A stretch of DNA of 64,000 bases from Pseudomonas sp. MWU13-2100 (lineage in GTDB: Bacteria; Pseudomonadota; Gammaproteobacteria; Pseudomonadales; Pseudomonadaceae). Where the stretch lies: NCBI RefSeq assembly GCF_023242365.1, contig NZ_JALLIX010000008.1, forward strand, positions 120,371 to 184,370, written 5' to 3'. Made by a program: the position numbers and the translations under genes. The notes under the pieces were generated by a model. The model searched no databases and was not told where the DNA came from. It saw only the letters and a list, made by a program, of their open reading frames with translations. Positions 10,736-18,514 of this stretch are shown piece by piece (positions within the stretch are counted from its first letter, which is position 1; each line of letters opens with the position of its first letter).

Positions 10736-11096
10736 GATCGGTTGCTCCGTAGGAGGGCGATAAAGTGGGTACGGAGCTAATGCTACTCTTGCAAAATCGA
10801 TATAAAAGTTCATAAGCACAATGTTAATAATCAACGGAATTGATGGTTATGCCCAAACCCCTCTAGGTCGAGGCTTTCAGAGCGTTACCTTTGCCCCGTG
10901 ATGGGTATTTTCGACCCACTGCCGCGCCACATGGGGGCAGGCAGTGAACGAAAAGCTGGCGGATTGGTCAGGACCGCTCATTCCTTGCCGTTGTCGATTA
11001 ATGGTTTTTGGCGTTAAACCTTGTCGGGCGTTTGCCGGTCGTAAAGGCATAATGCGTCGATTTTTGGACGCTCAGTCGTTCTAGGAGCCCCGTGCA
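10736..11096. promoter_or_regulatory. Divergent promoter region between the repeat protein and AsmA-family genes
   Basis: About 360 bp between divergently transcribed genes. It is AT-richer near 10780-10850 (TCGATATAAAAGTTCATAAG), where the leftward promoter is likely. No regulator site could be assigned. Confidence 0.4.
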
Positions 11097-13166
11097 ATGA
11101 CACGCACTCGAAAGATTCTTGCCTGGAGCGGCGCCAGTCTCGTCCTCCTGCTGGCCATACTGGTCGCTGCCATCGTCCTGTTCGATTGGAACCGGGTCAA
11201 ACCGCCGATCAACGCCAAGGTCTCAGCCATCCTCCATCGGCCCTTCGCCATCAATGGCGATTTGTCCCTGCGCTGGCAGCGGGAAGCCGACGAAGGTGGC
11301 TGGCGGGCCTGGGTGCCGTGGCCGCATCTGATCGCCGAGGACCTGACGCTGGGCAATCCCGATTGGTCGAAGAACCCGCAGATGGTCACGCTCAAGCGAG
11401 TCGAGTTGCGTCTTTCGCCATTGCCCCTTCTGGCGCAGCAGGTGGTCATTCCGCGCATCGACCTGACCGAACCCAATGCCAACCTCGAGCGCCTGGCTGA
11501 TGGCCGAGCCAGTTGGACCTTCCAGTTCGATCCCAAGGATCCGAATGCCGAACCGTCCAACTGGGTGGTGGACATTGGCGCCATTGGCTTTGACAAAGGG
11601 CATGTCAGCTTCGACGACCAGAGCCTGAAAGCGCATCTGGACCTGGTGATCGACCCGCTGGGCAAGTCCATTCCATTTGGCGATATCGTCGGTGACAAGG
11701 CCGTGAAAAGAGCCCTGGAGAAGGGCTCGGCGCCCCAGGACTATGCCTTTGCGCTGAAGGTCAAAGGTCAGTACCACGGTCAGAACCTTGCCGGCAGCGG
11801 CAAGATCGGCGGCTTGTTCGCATTGCAGGACGCGACCAAGCCATTTCCGGTCCAGGCCGACGTGAAGGTCGCCGACACCCGGATCGCCGTTGCCGGGACC
11901 CTGACCGACCCGCGCAACCTCGGCGCCCTGGATCTGCGCCTGACGTTGTCCGGCTCCAGCCTGGGCAACCTCTACCCGCTGACCGGCGTCACCCTGCCGG
12001 ATTCGCCGGCGTATGAGACCGACGGCCATCTGATCGCCAAGCTGCGCGATCCGGCCGGGGCGGCGTTCACCTACGAGAACTTCAACGGCAAGATCGGCAC
12101 CAGCGATATTCATGGCGACCTCACTTATCTGGCGAGCCAGCCGCGGCCCAAGCTCAGCGGCACGCTGGTCTCCAACCAACTGCTGATGACCGACCTGGCG
12201 CCGCTGATCGGTGCTGACTCGAATGCCAAGCAGAAAGCCCGTGGCGGCGAAAGCAAACAGCCGGCGGACAGGCTGCTGCCGGTGGAAGAGTTCCGTACCG
12301 AGCGCTGGCGTGACATGGACGCTGATGTCGAATTCACCGGCAAACGCATCGTCCACAGCAGCGAATTGCCGTTCACCGATCTCTATACCCATCTGGTGCT
12401 CACCGACGGCGAGCTGAGCCTGGAGCCCCTGCGTTTCGGCGTGGCGGGCGGCAAGCTCGATGCGCAGATCCGCCTCAATGGCCGCGTCACGCCGATGCAG
12501 GGCCGGGCCAGGCTGACGGCGCGCAACTTCAAACTCAAGCAACTGTTCCCGACCTTCGAGCCGATGCAGACCAGCTTCGGCGAGCTCAATGGCGATGCGG
12601 ATATCACCGGCACCGGCAACTCGGTGGCGAAGTTGCTTGGCACCTCCAACGGCGACCTGAAGATGCTGGTCAACGATGGCGCCATCAGTCGTGGACTGAT
12701 GGAGATCGCCGGGCTTAACGTGGGCAACTACGTGGTCGGGAAAATCTTTGGCGACAAGGAAGTGAAGATCAACTGCGCGGCGGCGGACCTGGGGATCAAG
12801 AGCGGCCTGGCGACCACCCGGCTGTTTGTCTTCGATACCGAGAACGCGATCATCTATATCGATGGCACGGCCAACTTTGCCAGCGAGCAACTGGATCTGA
12901 AGATCACGCCTGAGTCCAAGGGCTTGCGGCTGTTGTCGTTGCGCTCGCCCTTGTACGTGCGGGGTAAGTTCATCAAGCCCGATGCCGGTGTGCAGGCGGT
13001 GCCGTTGATGTTGCGCGGCGCCGGCATGGTGGCCCTGGGCGTGATTGCCGGGCCGGCGGCGGGGCTGCTGGCGCTGGTGGCGCCCAGCGGCGATGTGCCG
13101 AACCAGTGCGCGCCGTTGCTGGAACAGATGCGGGCGGGCAAGGCGCCGAAGATGGTGAAGGACTGA
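11097..13166 (+). CDS. AsmA family protein
   Basis: 689-residue inner-membrane-anchored protein with one N-terminal transmembrane helix (residues about 9-30, GASLVLLLAILVAAIVLF) and a large periplasmic part of repeated beta-rich segments. AsmA-type features are the opening FDWNRVKPPINAKVSAILHRPFAINGDLSLRW and the C-terminal region with GTGNSVAKLLGTSNGDLKMLVNDGAISRGLMEIAGLN. AsmA-like proteins are repeating-beta-groove family members implicated in phospholipid movement to, or assembly of, the outer membrane. It is a single gene. A C-terminal hydrophobic segment near residues 640-665 is notable. Confidence 0.85.
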   Translation: MTRTRKILAWSGASLVLLLAILVAAIVLFDWNRVKPPINAKVSAILHRPFAINGDLSLRWQREADEGGWRAWVPWPHLIAEDLTLGNPDWSKNPQMVTLKRVELRLSPLPLLAQQVVIPRIDLTEPNANLERLADGRASWTFQFDPKDPNAEPSNWVVDIGAIGFDKGHVSFDDQSLKAHLDLVIDPLGKSIPFGDIVGDKAVKRALEKGSAPQDYAFALKVKGQYHGQNLAGSGKIGGLFALQDATKPFPVQADVKVADTRIAVAGTLTDPRNLGALDLRLTLSGSSLGNLYPLTGVTLPDSPAYETDGHLIAKLRDPAGAAFTYENFNGKIGTSDIHGDLTYLASQPRPKLSGTLVSNQLLMTDLAPLIGADSNAKQKARGGESKQPADRLLPVEEFRTERWRDMDADVEFTGKRIVHSSELPFTDLYTHLVLTDGELSLEPLRFGVAGGKLDAQIRLNGRVTPMQGRARLTARNFKLKQLFPTFEPMQTSFGELNGDADITGTGNSVAKLLGTSNGDLKMLVNDGAISRGLMEIAGLNVGNYVVGKIFGDKEVKINCAAADLGIKSGLATTRLFVFDTENAIIYIDGTANFASEQLDLKITPESKGLRLLSLRSPLYVRGKFIKPDAGVQAVPLMLRGAGMVALGVIAGPAAGLLALVAPSGDVPNQCAPLLEQMRAGKAPKMVKD

Positions 13167-13287
13167 ACGCCTTGCCTGACACCGGCAGGCCCGCTCACCA
13201 CAATGTATTTGTCATCTTCAATGTCGATGCTTTGATCTTCGCAGTGCCGCCGGGCTTTGGCTTTTGACCTTCAGGGACGTTCACGGG

Positions 13288-14178
13288 ATGCCGCAAGAAC
13301 TTGCCACACGTTATCCGCTGGTACTGGTGCCGGGCATGCTCGGTTTTGTCCGGCTGGTGTTTTTTCCCTATTGGTACGGGATCGTTCCGGCATTGCGCCG
13401 TGGTGGCGCGCAGGTGTTTCCGGTGGCGGTCTCACCGCTGCATTCCAGCGAGGCGCGCGGTGAGCAGTTGCTGGCGCGGATCGAGCAGATCCGCCGTGAT
13501 ACCGGGGCCGACAAGGTCAACCTGATCGGCCATAGCCAGGGGGCGCTGACCGCCCGTTATGCGGCGGCGAAACGGCCTGAGTGGGTGGCCTCGGTGACCT
13601 CGGTGGCCGGTCCCAATCATGGCTCGGAGCTGGCCGACTATGTTGACCAGCGCTACCCTCGTGAGGGGCTGCCAGCTCGGCTGCTCAGCCTGCTGCTTTG
13701 TATGGTGGCGCGGGTGATGGGCTGGCTGGACACGGGCCATTACGGGCTGCGGCTGCCGATGGACCTGCCGGCTTCACACCAGTCGCTGACCAGCGAAGGG
13801 GTTGCGCTGTTCAATCAGCAATACCCGCAGGGGTTACCGCAGAGCTGGGGCGGGCAGGGCGATGAACTGGTGAATGGGGTGCGTTACTACTCCTGGTCAG
13901 GAATCTTGCAGCCCGGGATCACCGATCGTGGGCGCAACCTGTTCGACGGCAGCAACCGCAGTTGCCGGTTGTTCGCCAAAACCTTCGTGCGCGAGGCCGG
14001 GCAGTGCGACGGCATGGTCGGTCGCAACAGCTCGCACCTCGGGATGGTGATCGGTGATGACTATCCGCTGGATCACTTCGATATCGTCAACCAGTCGTTC
14101 GGACTGGTGGGCAAGGGCGCGGAGCCGATCCGGTTGTTTGTCGAGCATGCGCGGCGGTTGAAGTCGGCGGGTGTCTGA
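13288..14178 (+). CDS. Triacylglycerol lipase, family I type
   Basis: 296-residue alpha/beta hydrolase similar to Pseudomonas family I lipases. The N-terminal oxyanion region YPLVLVPGMLGF is followed by the lipase box GHSQG with nucleophile Ser83, the family run VASVTSVAGPNHGSELAD, the Asp region CDGMVGRNSSHLGMVI and the His region YPLDHFDIVNQ. Unlike secreted LipA it has no signal peptide, and no foldase (lif) gene is adjacent, so a cytoplasmic or unconventional location is likely. The ATG at 13288 is preferred to a TTG at 13264; the Shine-Dalgarno site is weak. Confidence 0.85.
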   Translation: MPQELATRYPLVLVPGMLGFVRLVFFPYWYGIVPALRRGGAQVFPVAVSPLHSSEARGEQLLARIEQIRRDTGADKVNLIGHSQGALTARYAAAKRPEWVASVTSVAGPNHGSELADYVDQRYPREGLPARLLSLLLCMVARVMGWLDTGHYGLRLPMDLPASHQSLTSEGVALFNQQYPQGLPQSWGGQGDELVNGVRYYSWSGILQPGITDRGRNLFDGSNRSCRLFAKTFVREAGQCDGMVGRNSSHLGMVIGDDYPLDHFDIVNQSFGLVGKGAEPIRLFVEHARRLKSAGV

Positions 14179-14364
14179 AGGGGGCGTTCAACGCTGAATG
14201 CCCTGTCGCAGAGAGTGAAAATGCCAGCGCTGGCAGCGCTACTGGCACGTATTTCAGGGTGTAAAAGCGGCAGCTATTCGACGAGTCGCTGGACTATAGT
14301 TCGGCAGTCATCGACGAATCGGTGACCGGTCTTAGCCGATCGAAATACATGCTATTGGATGCAC

Positions 14365-14395
14365 AAGCGCCTCCAGTACAATGCGGGCGCTTTTT
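14365..14395 (+). terminator. Terminator hairpin within repeat copy 1, possible 3' end of a small RNA
   Basis: Stem AAGCGCC / GGCGCTT with a 14-nt loop followed by TTTTT. The same stem is kept in copy 2 (18177-18203) with an unrelated loop. It does not follow the lipase gene closely (about 190 nt away), so it may end a separate short transcript covering 14200-14390, a stretch nearly identical between copies and containing the stem ATCGG / CCGAT. Confidence 0.6.
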
Positions 14396-14426
14396 GCCGC
14401 TTTGCGTTTTGCCATGGCGGCTGTGC

Positions 14427-14560
14427 GCGGGACATCTTCGGGTGTGCCGGGTTGTCCCAAAGTATGTCCCGGTCGGCTAACCCGCGTGCAGCTGCCACCC
14501 TCACTTGTTTAGCCGCAAAAGGGTGGTCGCTATTGAGCCTACATACTTTGGATTTGAATC
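14427..14560 (+). promoter_or_regulatory. Structured 5' leader with paired stems conserved between the two repeat copies
   Basis: Three helices can be drawn: ACATC(TTCG)GGTGT at 14432-14445; an 11-bp outer helix CCAAAGTATGT (14457-14467) with ACATACTTTGG (14541-14551); and inside it CGGCTAA (14474-14480) with TTAGCCG (14509-14515). In copy 2 the outer helix has a different sequence but still pairs, and one U-G of the first helix becomes C-G. The 3' arm of the outer helix ends 9 nt before the ATG of the small gene and touches its ribosome binding site. This suggests a cis-acting RNA controlling translation. Confidence 0.6.
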
Positions 14561-14845
14561 ATGACCAATTTCCGCCCGCTACAAAGCAACCTCACTGACG
14601 CCCCGGTGCTCTATCTCAAACTCGACGTCCCGGTGCGCAACCTCTACGAATTTGCCATACAGCGCCTCAAGGCGGCTCGCGACCTGAGCCACAGCCTGAC
14701 CTGCATGAGCATCGGCAACACCTGCGACCGCGACCTCCAACACTTCGCCTCAGCGGCCTATCTGTTGTTGCAGGATGGCTGCGATGCGCTGGATGCAATG
14801 CAGGGGCGATTCACGGATCGTCAGCCAAGCGCCTTACAGGCCTGA
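14561..14845 (+). CDS. Small conserved Pseudomonas protein, function unknown
   Basis: 94 residues with no signal peptide or transmembrane helix; predicted mainly helical. It has the run LYLKLDVPVRNLYEFAIQRLKAARDLSHSL and a C-terminal helix FASAAYLLLQDGCDALDAM. I recall families of short paralogous proteins of this look in fluorescent pseudomonads, some called DUF3077-type, but I cannot assign it firmly. It is preceded by the structured leader and has a truncated twin at 18360. Confidence 0.7.
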   Translation: MTNFRPLQSNLTDAPVLYLKLDVPVRNLYEFAIQRLKAARDLSHSLTCMSIGNTCDRDLQHFASAAYLLLQDGCDALDAMQGRFTDRQPSALQA

Positions 14846-14880
14846 TCGGAAAAACGCGGATCTGAAAACACCACACAACC

Positions 14881-14953
14881 TGTAGGAGCGTGGCTTGCCC
14901 GCGAAGCTTTTAGCGTTCTCACGGGCCCTTCGCGGGCAAGCCCTGCTCCTACA
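14881..14953. repeat. REPIN
   Basis: Arms TGTAGGAGCGTGGCTTGCCC and GGGCAAGCCCTGCTCCTACA in inverted orientation around about 33 nt. Part of the duplicated segment; the twin at 18414-18481 has lost its outermost bases on the left. Confidence 0.85.
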
Positions 14954-14987
14954 AAGGACCGCGTTTGGCTTTGGCGGTTGGTTGGGA

Positions 14988-15275
14988 TCAATCGTGGAAA
15001 ACCATGTTTCTGGTTTCCCCCATCAACAGTGCCTGATTGCGCTCCGTCACGTCCCGAATGTAATCCCACAACAAGGTAATGCGCTTGAGCTTGCGCAGAT
15101 CCTCCCGGCAGTACATCCAGAACTGCCGGGTGATATTCACCTCATCCGCCAGCACCGGCAGCAACCTCGGGTCCTGGGCCGCGAGGAAACACGGCAGGAT
15201 CGCCAGCGCCCGGCCCTGCTGCGCCGCGACGAACTGGGCGATCACGCTGGTGCTGCGCAAATTCGCCGTGGCATT
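14988..15275 (-). pseudogene. 3' fragment of a LysR regulator gene (duplicate of 18515-18802)
   Basis: Encodes the last 96 or so residues of the LysR protein at 18515-19462 (from [15 protein letters not shown] to MVFHD). No DNA-binding domain is present; the open frame continues to 15383 into unrelated sequence. It is the outer end of repeat copy 1 and marks where foreign DNA joined the duplicated segment. Confidence 0.92.
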
Positions 15276-15470
15276 GGGCCGCCCATAGCTTCTGGCGACG
15301 CAATCAGTACCACTGACGGATCGGGTGCCTATCCGAACAGGCAGTTGTCCGGTTTTGCATGATTCGGCAACCTCTCTTGCCATGCCATTCCGGCGTGATC
15401 CTCCCCCTCACATCACCCAGCATCACAGCGGTGTTTGAGCTTCCTTGGGCGTAATGAAAAGGACAGCAAA

Positions 15471-15875
15471 ATGAACAATGCAGAAACTGAAGGTCAGTGC
15501 ACTGCTGCCGAACATCTGACCCAACAGCCCACCCGTCCAGTCAAGGCCATCCATGACTTCGCGACACTGGGTTCAAAGACCCGCATGGGTGGAGAAATCG
15601 TCACCGCCAGCACTGGCATGGAGATCAATGATCACCGCATCGCTTGCGTTGGCGACCTCGTGCGCTACCCCGACGGCAAGGAGAGCGAGATTGTCTCGGG
15701 TGCAGGTATCGCAGCGGCCTTCGATGGCCGGCCATTGGCGATTGTCGGCAGTGCCACCGACAACGGAGACACGGTCATCAATAGCCTGCAAAACGAAGCG
15801 CAGGTGGTGGAGTACATCGACGACAGCATTCCAGGCTTTCTACAGCCGGGTTACCTGGCGGAGCGTTCGACGTGA
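15471..15875 (+). CDS. PAAR domain-containing protein (type VI secretion)
   Basis: 134 residues. The region FATLGSKTRMGGEIVTASTGMEINDHRIACVGDLVRYPDG and the following VGSATDNGDTVI fit a PAAR fold, the tip protein that caps VgrG on the type VI spike. The ATG at 15471 has an AAAAGGA site upstream. The stop overlaps the GTG start of the toxin gene, so the two are translated together. No vgrG or other T6SS structural gene is in the window, so this is an orphan cargo cassette. Confidence 0.8.
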   Translation: MNNAETEGQCTAAEHLTQQPTRPVKAIHDFATLGSKTRMGGEIVTASTGMEINDHRIACVGDLVRYPDGKESEIVSGAGIAAAFDGRPLAIVGSATDNGDTVINSLQNEAQVVEYIDDSIPGFLQPGYLAERST

Positions 15876-17332
15876 AGCGCTACCACATTACCGTGGGGGC
15901 GAAGACCACGGCGGGCGGTACCGTGCTGACCGGTTGGGAGTACGCCAAGATTGAAGGACAGCCCATGTCCAGGGAAGGTGATTTGGTTTCCTGCCCGGTC
16001 TGCCACAGTGAGGGGGTTATCGTCTGCACCGGGCCGCATCTGATAGAGCGGTTCGAAGGCAGGCAAACCGCACTGGAAGGCGATCTTTGCCGGTGCAAGT
16101 GCAACCCGCCGCCCACCTTGATTGCCAACCAGTGGTTGAAGAGTCAGCAGTTCAGCGCTGATCAACGGATGCCCTCGACCGCAACCGTCTCGCCTGCACC
16201 CAGTCTTGCCGTTCCAAGCGGCACGACCCGCCCAATCAACGCCTGCGTGTTCGCCAAATCCTGCTTCTCGGTGCCCCTGGGTTCGACCGACGCCGGAACG
16301 GAACCTGAACCCGCGAACCATTTTGGCGCCACGGCGCTGCTGGCTTCGACAGGCGCCGCTGGCACGGTCGGGCGGGTCGCCGGAACCTTGGGTAGCGATC
16401 TTGGCGCCTGGGCTGTACGTGGATTCGCCGGGGCCGCCGCCGGAGCAAGCTCGGCACTCAACGTCGTGCTGCTGGCCTTTTGGCCACGGACTATCGGTGA
16501 TGCGACGCTGTACAGCCCGGAGCAACTGGCAAGCCTGCGCTCGGCCAGCACTCGGGTGCGCTTCCAGTTTCGCCGTGATGAGGTGGGAGAAATGCGGGTC
16601 TATGGCCTGCACACGAGACCTGACAGCGGCACGGATCGCGTGCCTGTTACACAGGCTCGATGGAATGCCGGCAAGAGCGCCATGGTCGCCGACCTGGACG
16701 GCATCAGCATCACCTGGACGCCGAACAATGGTCCGATGGTCAATGTACCCACGCCTTACCCCGGCACGCCGGAAAGGCTCGACAACCTGCTGGTTCATCC
16801 GATCCCGGCGGGTCAGGAAACACAGCTGGCCCACTACCCCGGACAGGAGGCCAACGACCTGACGTGGCAGGATACGATTATCACGTTTCCGGCTGACTCT
16901 GGTGTGCCGCCGTTGTATTTGGTGTTTGCCAAGCCGATGGTCAAGCCATTGGAGGTCGGGCCTGCTGGTGAGTTGCAGTCACGCAGCAAGAAGGATGGAT
17001 TGGATATCGATCATATTCCGTCGCAAATGGCTTTGGAACGCTACCTCAAGAATAATGCCCCCGATATCGAACCAGCAGACATCAAGAGACTTCTGAGACG
17101 CGCCGCTAGCATCGCGATCCCCACCAAGGTGCACCAGAACTACAGTGAGACGTACGGCGGACGGAACAGCAAGAGCAAGCAACTCCGGGATGCTGTCGAT
17201 CTACGTGAGGCGGTGGACAGCAACTTCAACACCATCAAGCGTTACCTGCTGGAGGACGGTTTCTCCAACACAGATCTTGAAGCCGCACGCGCTGATTTAC
17301 ATAAAATCAACCAAGAACAGGGGTGGTACTAA
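15872..17332 (+). CDS. PAAR / pyocin-S / nuclease-like polymorphic toxin (T6SS effector)
   Basis: 486 residues. N-terminal PAAR domain (about 1-85; Cys-rich GDLVSCPVCHSEGVIVCTGP), an Ala/Gly-rich hydrophobic segment (about 150-210) that may cross a membrane, a central S-type pyocin domain (about 225-370; STRVRFQFRRDEVGEMRVYGLH), and a C-terminal toxin module (about 380-486) with DHIPS near residue 387 and IPTKVHQNYSETYGGRNSKS. That end resembles HNH-like toxin tips paired with pyocin-S domains, so a nuclease is likely but not proven. The cognate immunity gene follows with overlapping stop/start (TAATG). Confidence 0.85.
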   Translation: MKRYHITVGAKTTAGGTVLTGWEYAKIEGQPMSREGDLVSCPVCHSEGVIVCTGPHLIERFEGRQTALEGDLCRCKCNPPPTLIANQWLKSQQFSADQRMPSTATVSPAPSLAVPSGTTRPINACVFAKSCFSVPLGSTDAGTEPEPANHFGATALLASTGAAGTVGRVAGTLGSDLGAWAVRGFAGAAAGASSALNVVLLAFWPRTIGDATLYSPEQLASLRSASTRVRFQFRRDEVGEMRVYGLHTRPDSGTDRVPVTQARWNAGKSAMVADLDGISITWTPNNGPMVNVPTPYPGTPERLDNLLVHPIPAGQETQLAHYPGQEANDLTWQDTIITFPADSGVPPLYLVFAKPMVKPLEVGPAGELQSRSKKDGLDIDHIPSQMALERYLKNNAPDIEPADIKRLLRRAASIAIPTKVHQNYSETYGGRNSKSKQLRDAVDLREAVDSNFNTIKRYLLEDGFSNTDLEAARADLHKINQEQGWY

Positions 17333-17808
17333 TGGACTCCGCTACAGTCAACCGTTGGGTTAAGAGTTTGGGCCGCCACTACGATCAACTGGTCGCCGAG
17401 GGCACCATCCCCAGTATGCCCCTTCAAGAGCTCTATGAGGGGCGGGACTGGCTGGATATTGAGCCTGCTCCGGGTGTGGGAATGGAATTTTGGACGGATA
17501 CAAAACGGCTCGAAAAGGTTCTTTTTACGCTGATTCCGACAGAGCATGGCGACCCCGTCTATAAGGGTGAATTACCCGTACCCTTCTCGTTAAAAATGGA
17601 CCAGGCTGGAGTCCGGGCGCTTTTGGGTAAGCCGATGGAATCCAAAGGCCCTGTCAAGTTACCGGGTGGCCTTGGCATGCGTGGAGGCTGGGATGCCTAC
17701 CGCCTTCAAGAAGATACCCACCCCAACGCGAGAGTAGGTTTCAGCTATACCGCTGACATGATGGTTAAAACGCTAGCCTTCGCCTTGATCAACACCGACC
17801 ACGACTGA
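17332..17808 (+). CDS. Probable cognate immunity protein (DUF6392-like)
   Basis: 158 residues, cytoplasmic, no signal peptide. The opening VNRWVKSLGRHYDQLVAEG...LYEGRDWLDIEPAPGVGMEFW resembles what I remember as DUF6392 proteins encoded after pyocin-S effectors. The ATG overlaps the toxin stop, the usual arrangement for toxin/immunity pairs. Lack of an export signal fits a toxin that acts in the cytoplasm, such as a nuclease. Confidence 0.78.
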   Translation: MDSATVNRWVKSLGRHYDQLVAEGTIPSMPLQELYEGRDWLDIEPAPGVGMEFWTDTKRLEKVLFTLIPTEHGDPVYKGELPVPFSLKMDQAGVRALLGKPMESKGPVKLPGGLGMRGGWDAYRLQEDTHPNARVGFSYTADMMVKTLAFALINTDHD

Positions 17809-18014
17809 CCCTCAGCCAAGGCTCTTCAAGTAAGTGCCTTGGCGACGGACTTGGCGGACTCGTGGAGTCTTTGGGGGTGGATCTCAGCGATCACTGTCCA
17901 CTCGTTGACTTCGCGGCCAGTCCCTGGTGGGCAAGGGCACCTAACCGATCCGGATTTTTGAGCATGCTCGACGGCTGAGACAGGCTGAGGTTTGAAGGGG
18001 CTTCATGGCGGGGC
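17809..18014. other. Gap between immunity gene and repeat copy 2
   Basis: About 200 bp with no gene and no clear terminator. It is unique DNA that ends where repeat copy 2 begins. Confidence 0.6.
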
Positions 18015-18176
18015 GCCCTGTCGCAGAGAGTGAAAATGCCAGCGCTGGCAGCGCTACTGGTACGTATTTCAGGGTGTAAAAGCGGCAGCTATTCGACGGG
18101 GCGCTGGACTATAGTTCGGCAGTCATCGACGAATCGGTGACCGGTCTTAGCCGATCGAAACTGTTACGAAACGCAG

Positions 18177-18203
18177 AAGCGCCTTATGATGTCGGCGCTT
18201 TTT
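18177..18203 (+). terminator. Terminator hairpin, copy 2
   Basis: Stem AAGCGCC / GGCGCTT with a 10-nt loop and TTTTT. The stem is the same as at 14365-14392, with a completely different loop. Confidence 0.6.
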
Positions 18204-18239
18204 GCTGCCGGTTTTTTTGCCATGGCGGCTGTGCGTGGG

Positions 18240-18359
18240 ACACCTGCGGGTGTGCCGAGTTTCGTAATAGTCTCGGTCGGCTAACCCGCGTACAGCTGCC
18301 ACCCTCGTTTGTTTAGCCGCAGATGTTGGTGACTCTATGACTATTACGGAGTGACACCA
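18240..18359 (+). promoter_or_regulatory. Structured leader, copy 2, with compensatory changes
   Basis: ACACC(TGCG)GGTGT at 18240-18253; outer helix CGTAATAGTC (18263-18272) with GACTATTACG (18339-18348), which extends by U-G and U-A pairs; inner CGGCTAA (18278-18284) with TTAGCCG (18313-18319). The 3' arm overlaps the GGAGTG ribosome binding site of the truncated small gene (ATG at 18360). Confidence 0.6.
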
Positions 18360-18413
18360 TGACCAATTTCCACCCGCTGCAAAGCAACCTCACTGACGCC
18401 CCGGTTCTCTCTG
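18360..18413 (+). pseudogene. Truncated copy of the small gene at 14561
   Basis: Only the first 17 codons (MTNFHPLQSNLTDAPVL) are kept; the sequence then jumps into the REPIN. An open frame continues to 19306, but it is only the mirror of the lysR gene and does not look like a protein. Confidence 0.85.
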
Positions 18414-18514
18414 AGTGTGGCTTGCCCGCGAAGCTTTTAGCGATCTTGAGGGCCCTTCGCGGGCAAGCCCTGCTCCTACAAAGGACCGCGTTTGGCTTTG
18501 GCGGTTGGTTGGGA

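Larger units (their letters stand above)
14200..15275. repeat. Direct repeat, copy 1 (terminator, leader RNA, small ORF, REPIN, lysR 3' end)
   Basis: This 1076-bp segment is repeated at 18015-18802 in the same orientation. Identity begins at GCCCTGTCGCAGAGAGTG and ends at TTCGCCGTGGCATT. Copy 2 lacks about 290 bp inside the small gene. The lysR portion differs at only 3 of about 285 positions, all silent. The T6SS cassette lies between the copies. Confidence 0.95.

Noticed and set aside
11223..12890. 555-codon open frame on the strand opposite the AsmA-family gene
   Set aside because: It is the mirror of a GC-rich gene; the translation is rich in Gln, Arg and Gly without any domain, and there is no ribosome binding site.
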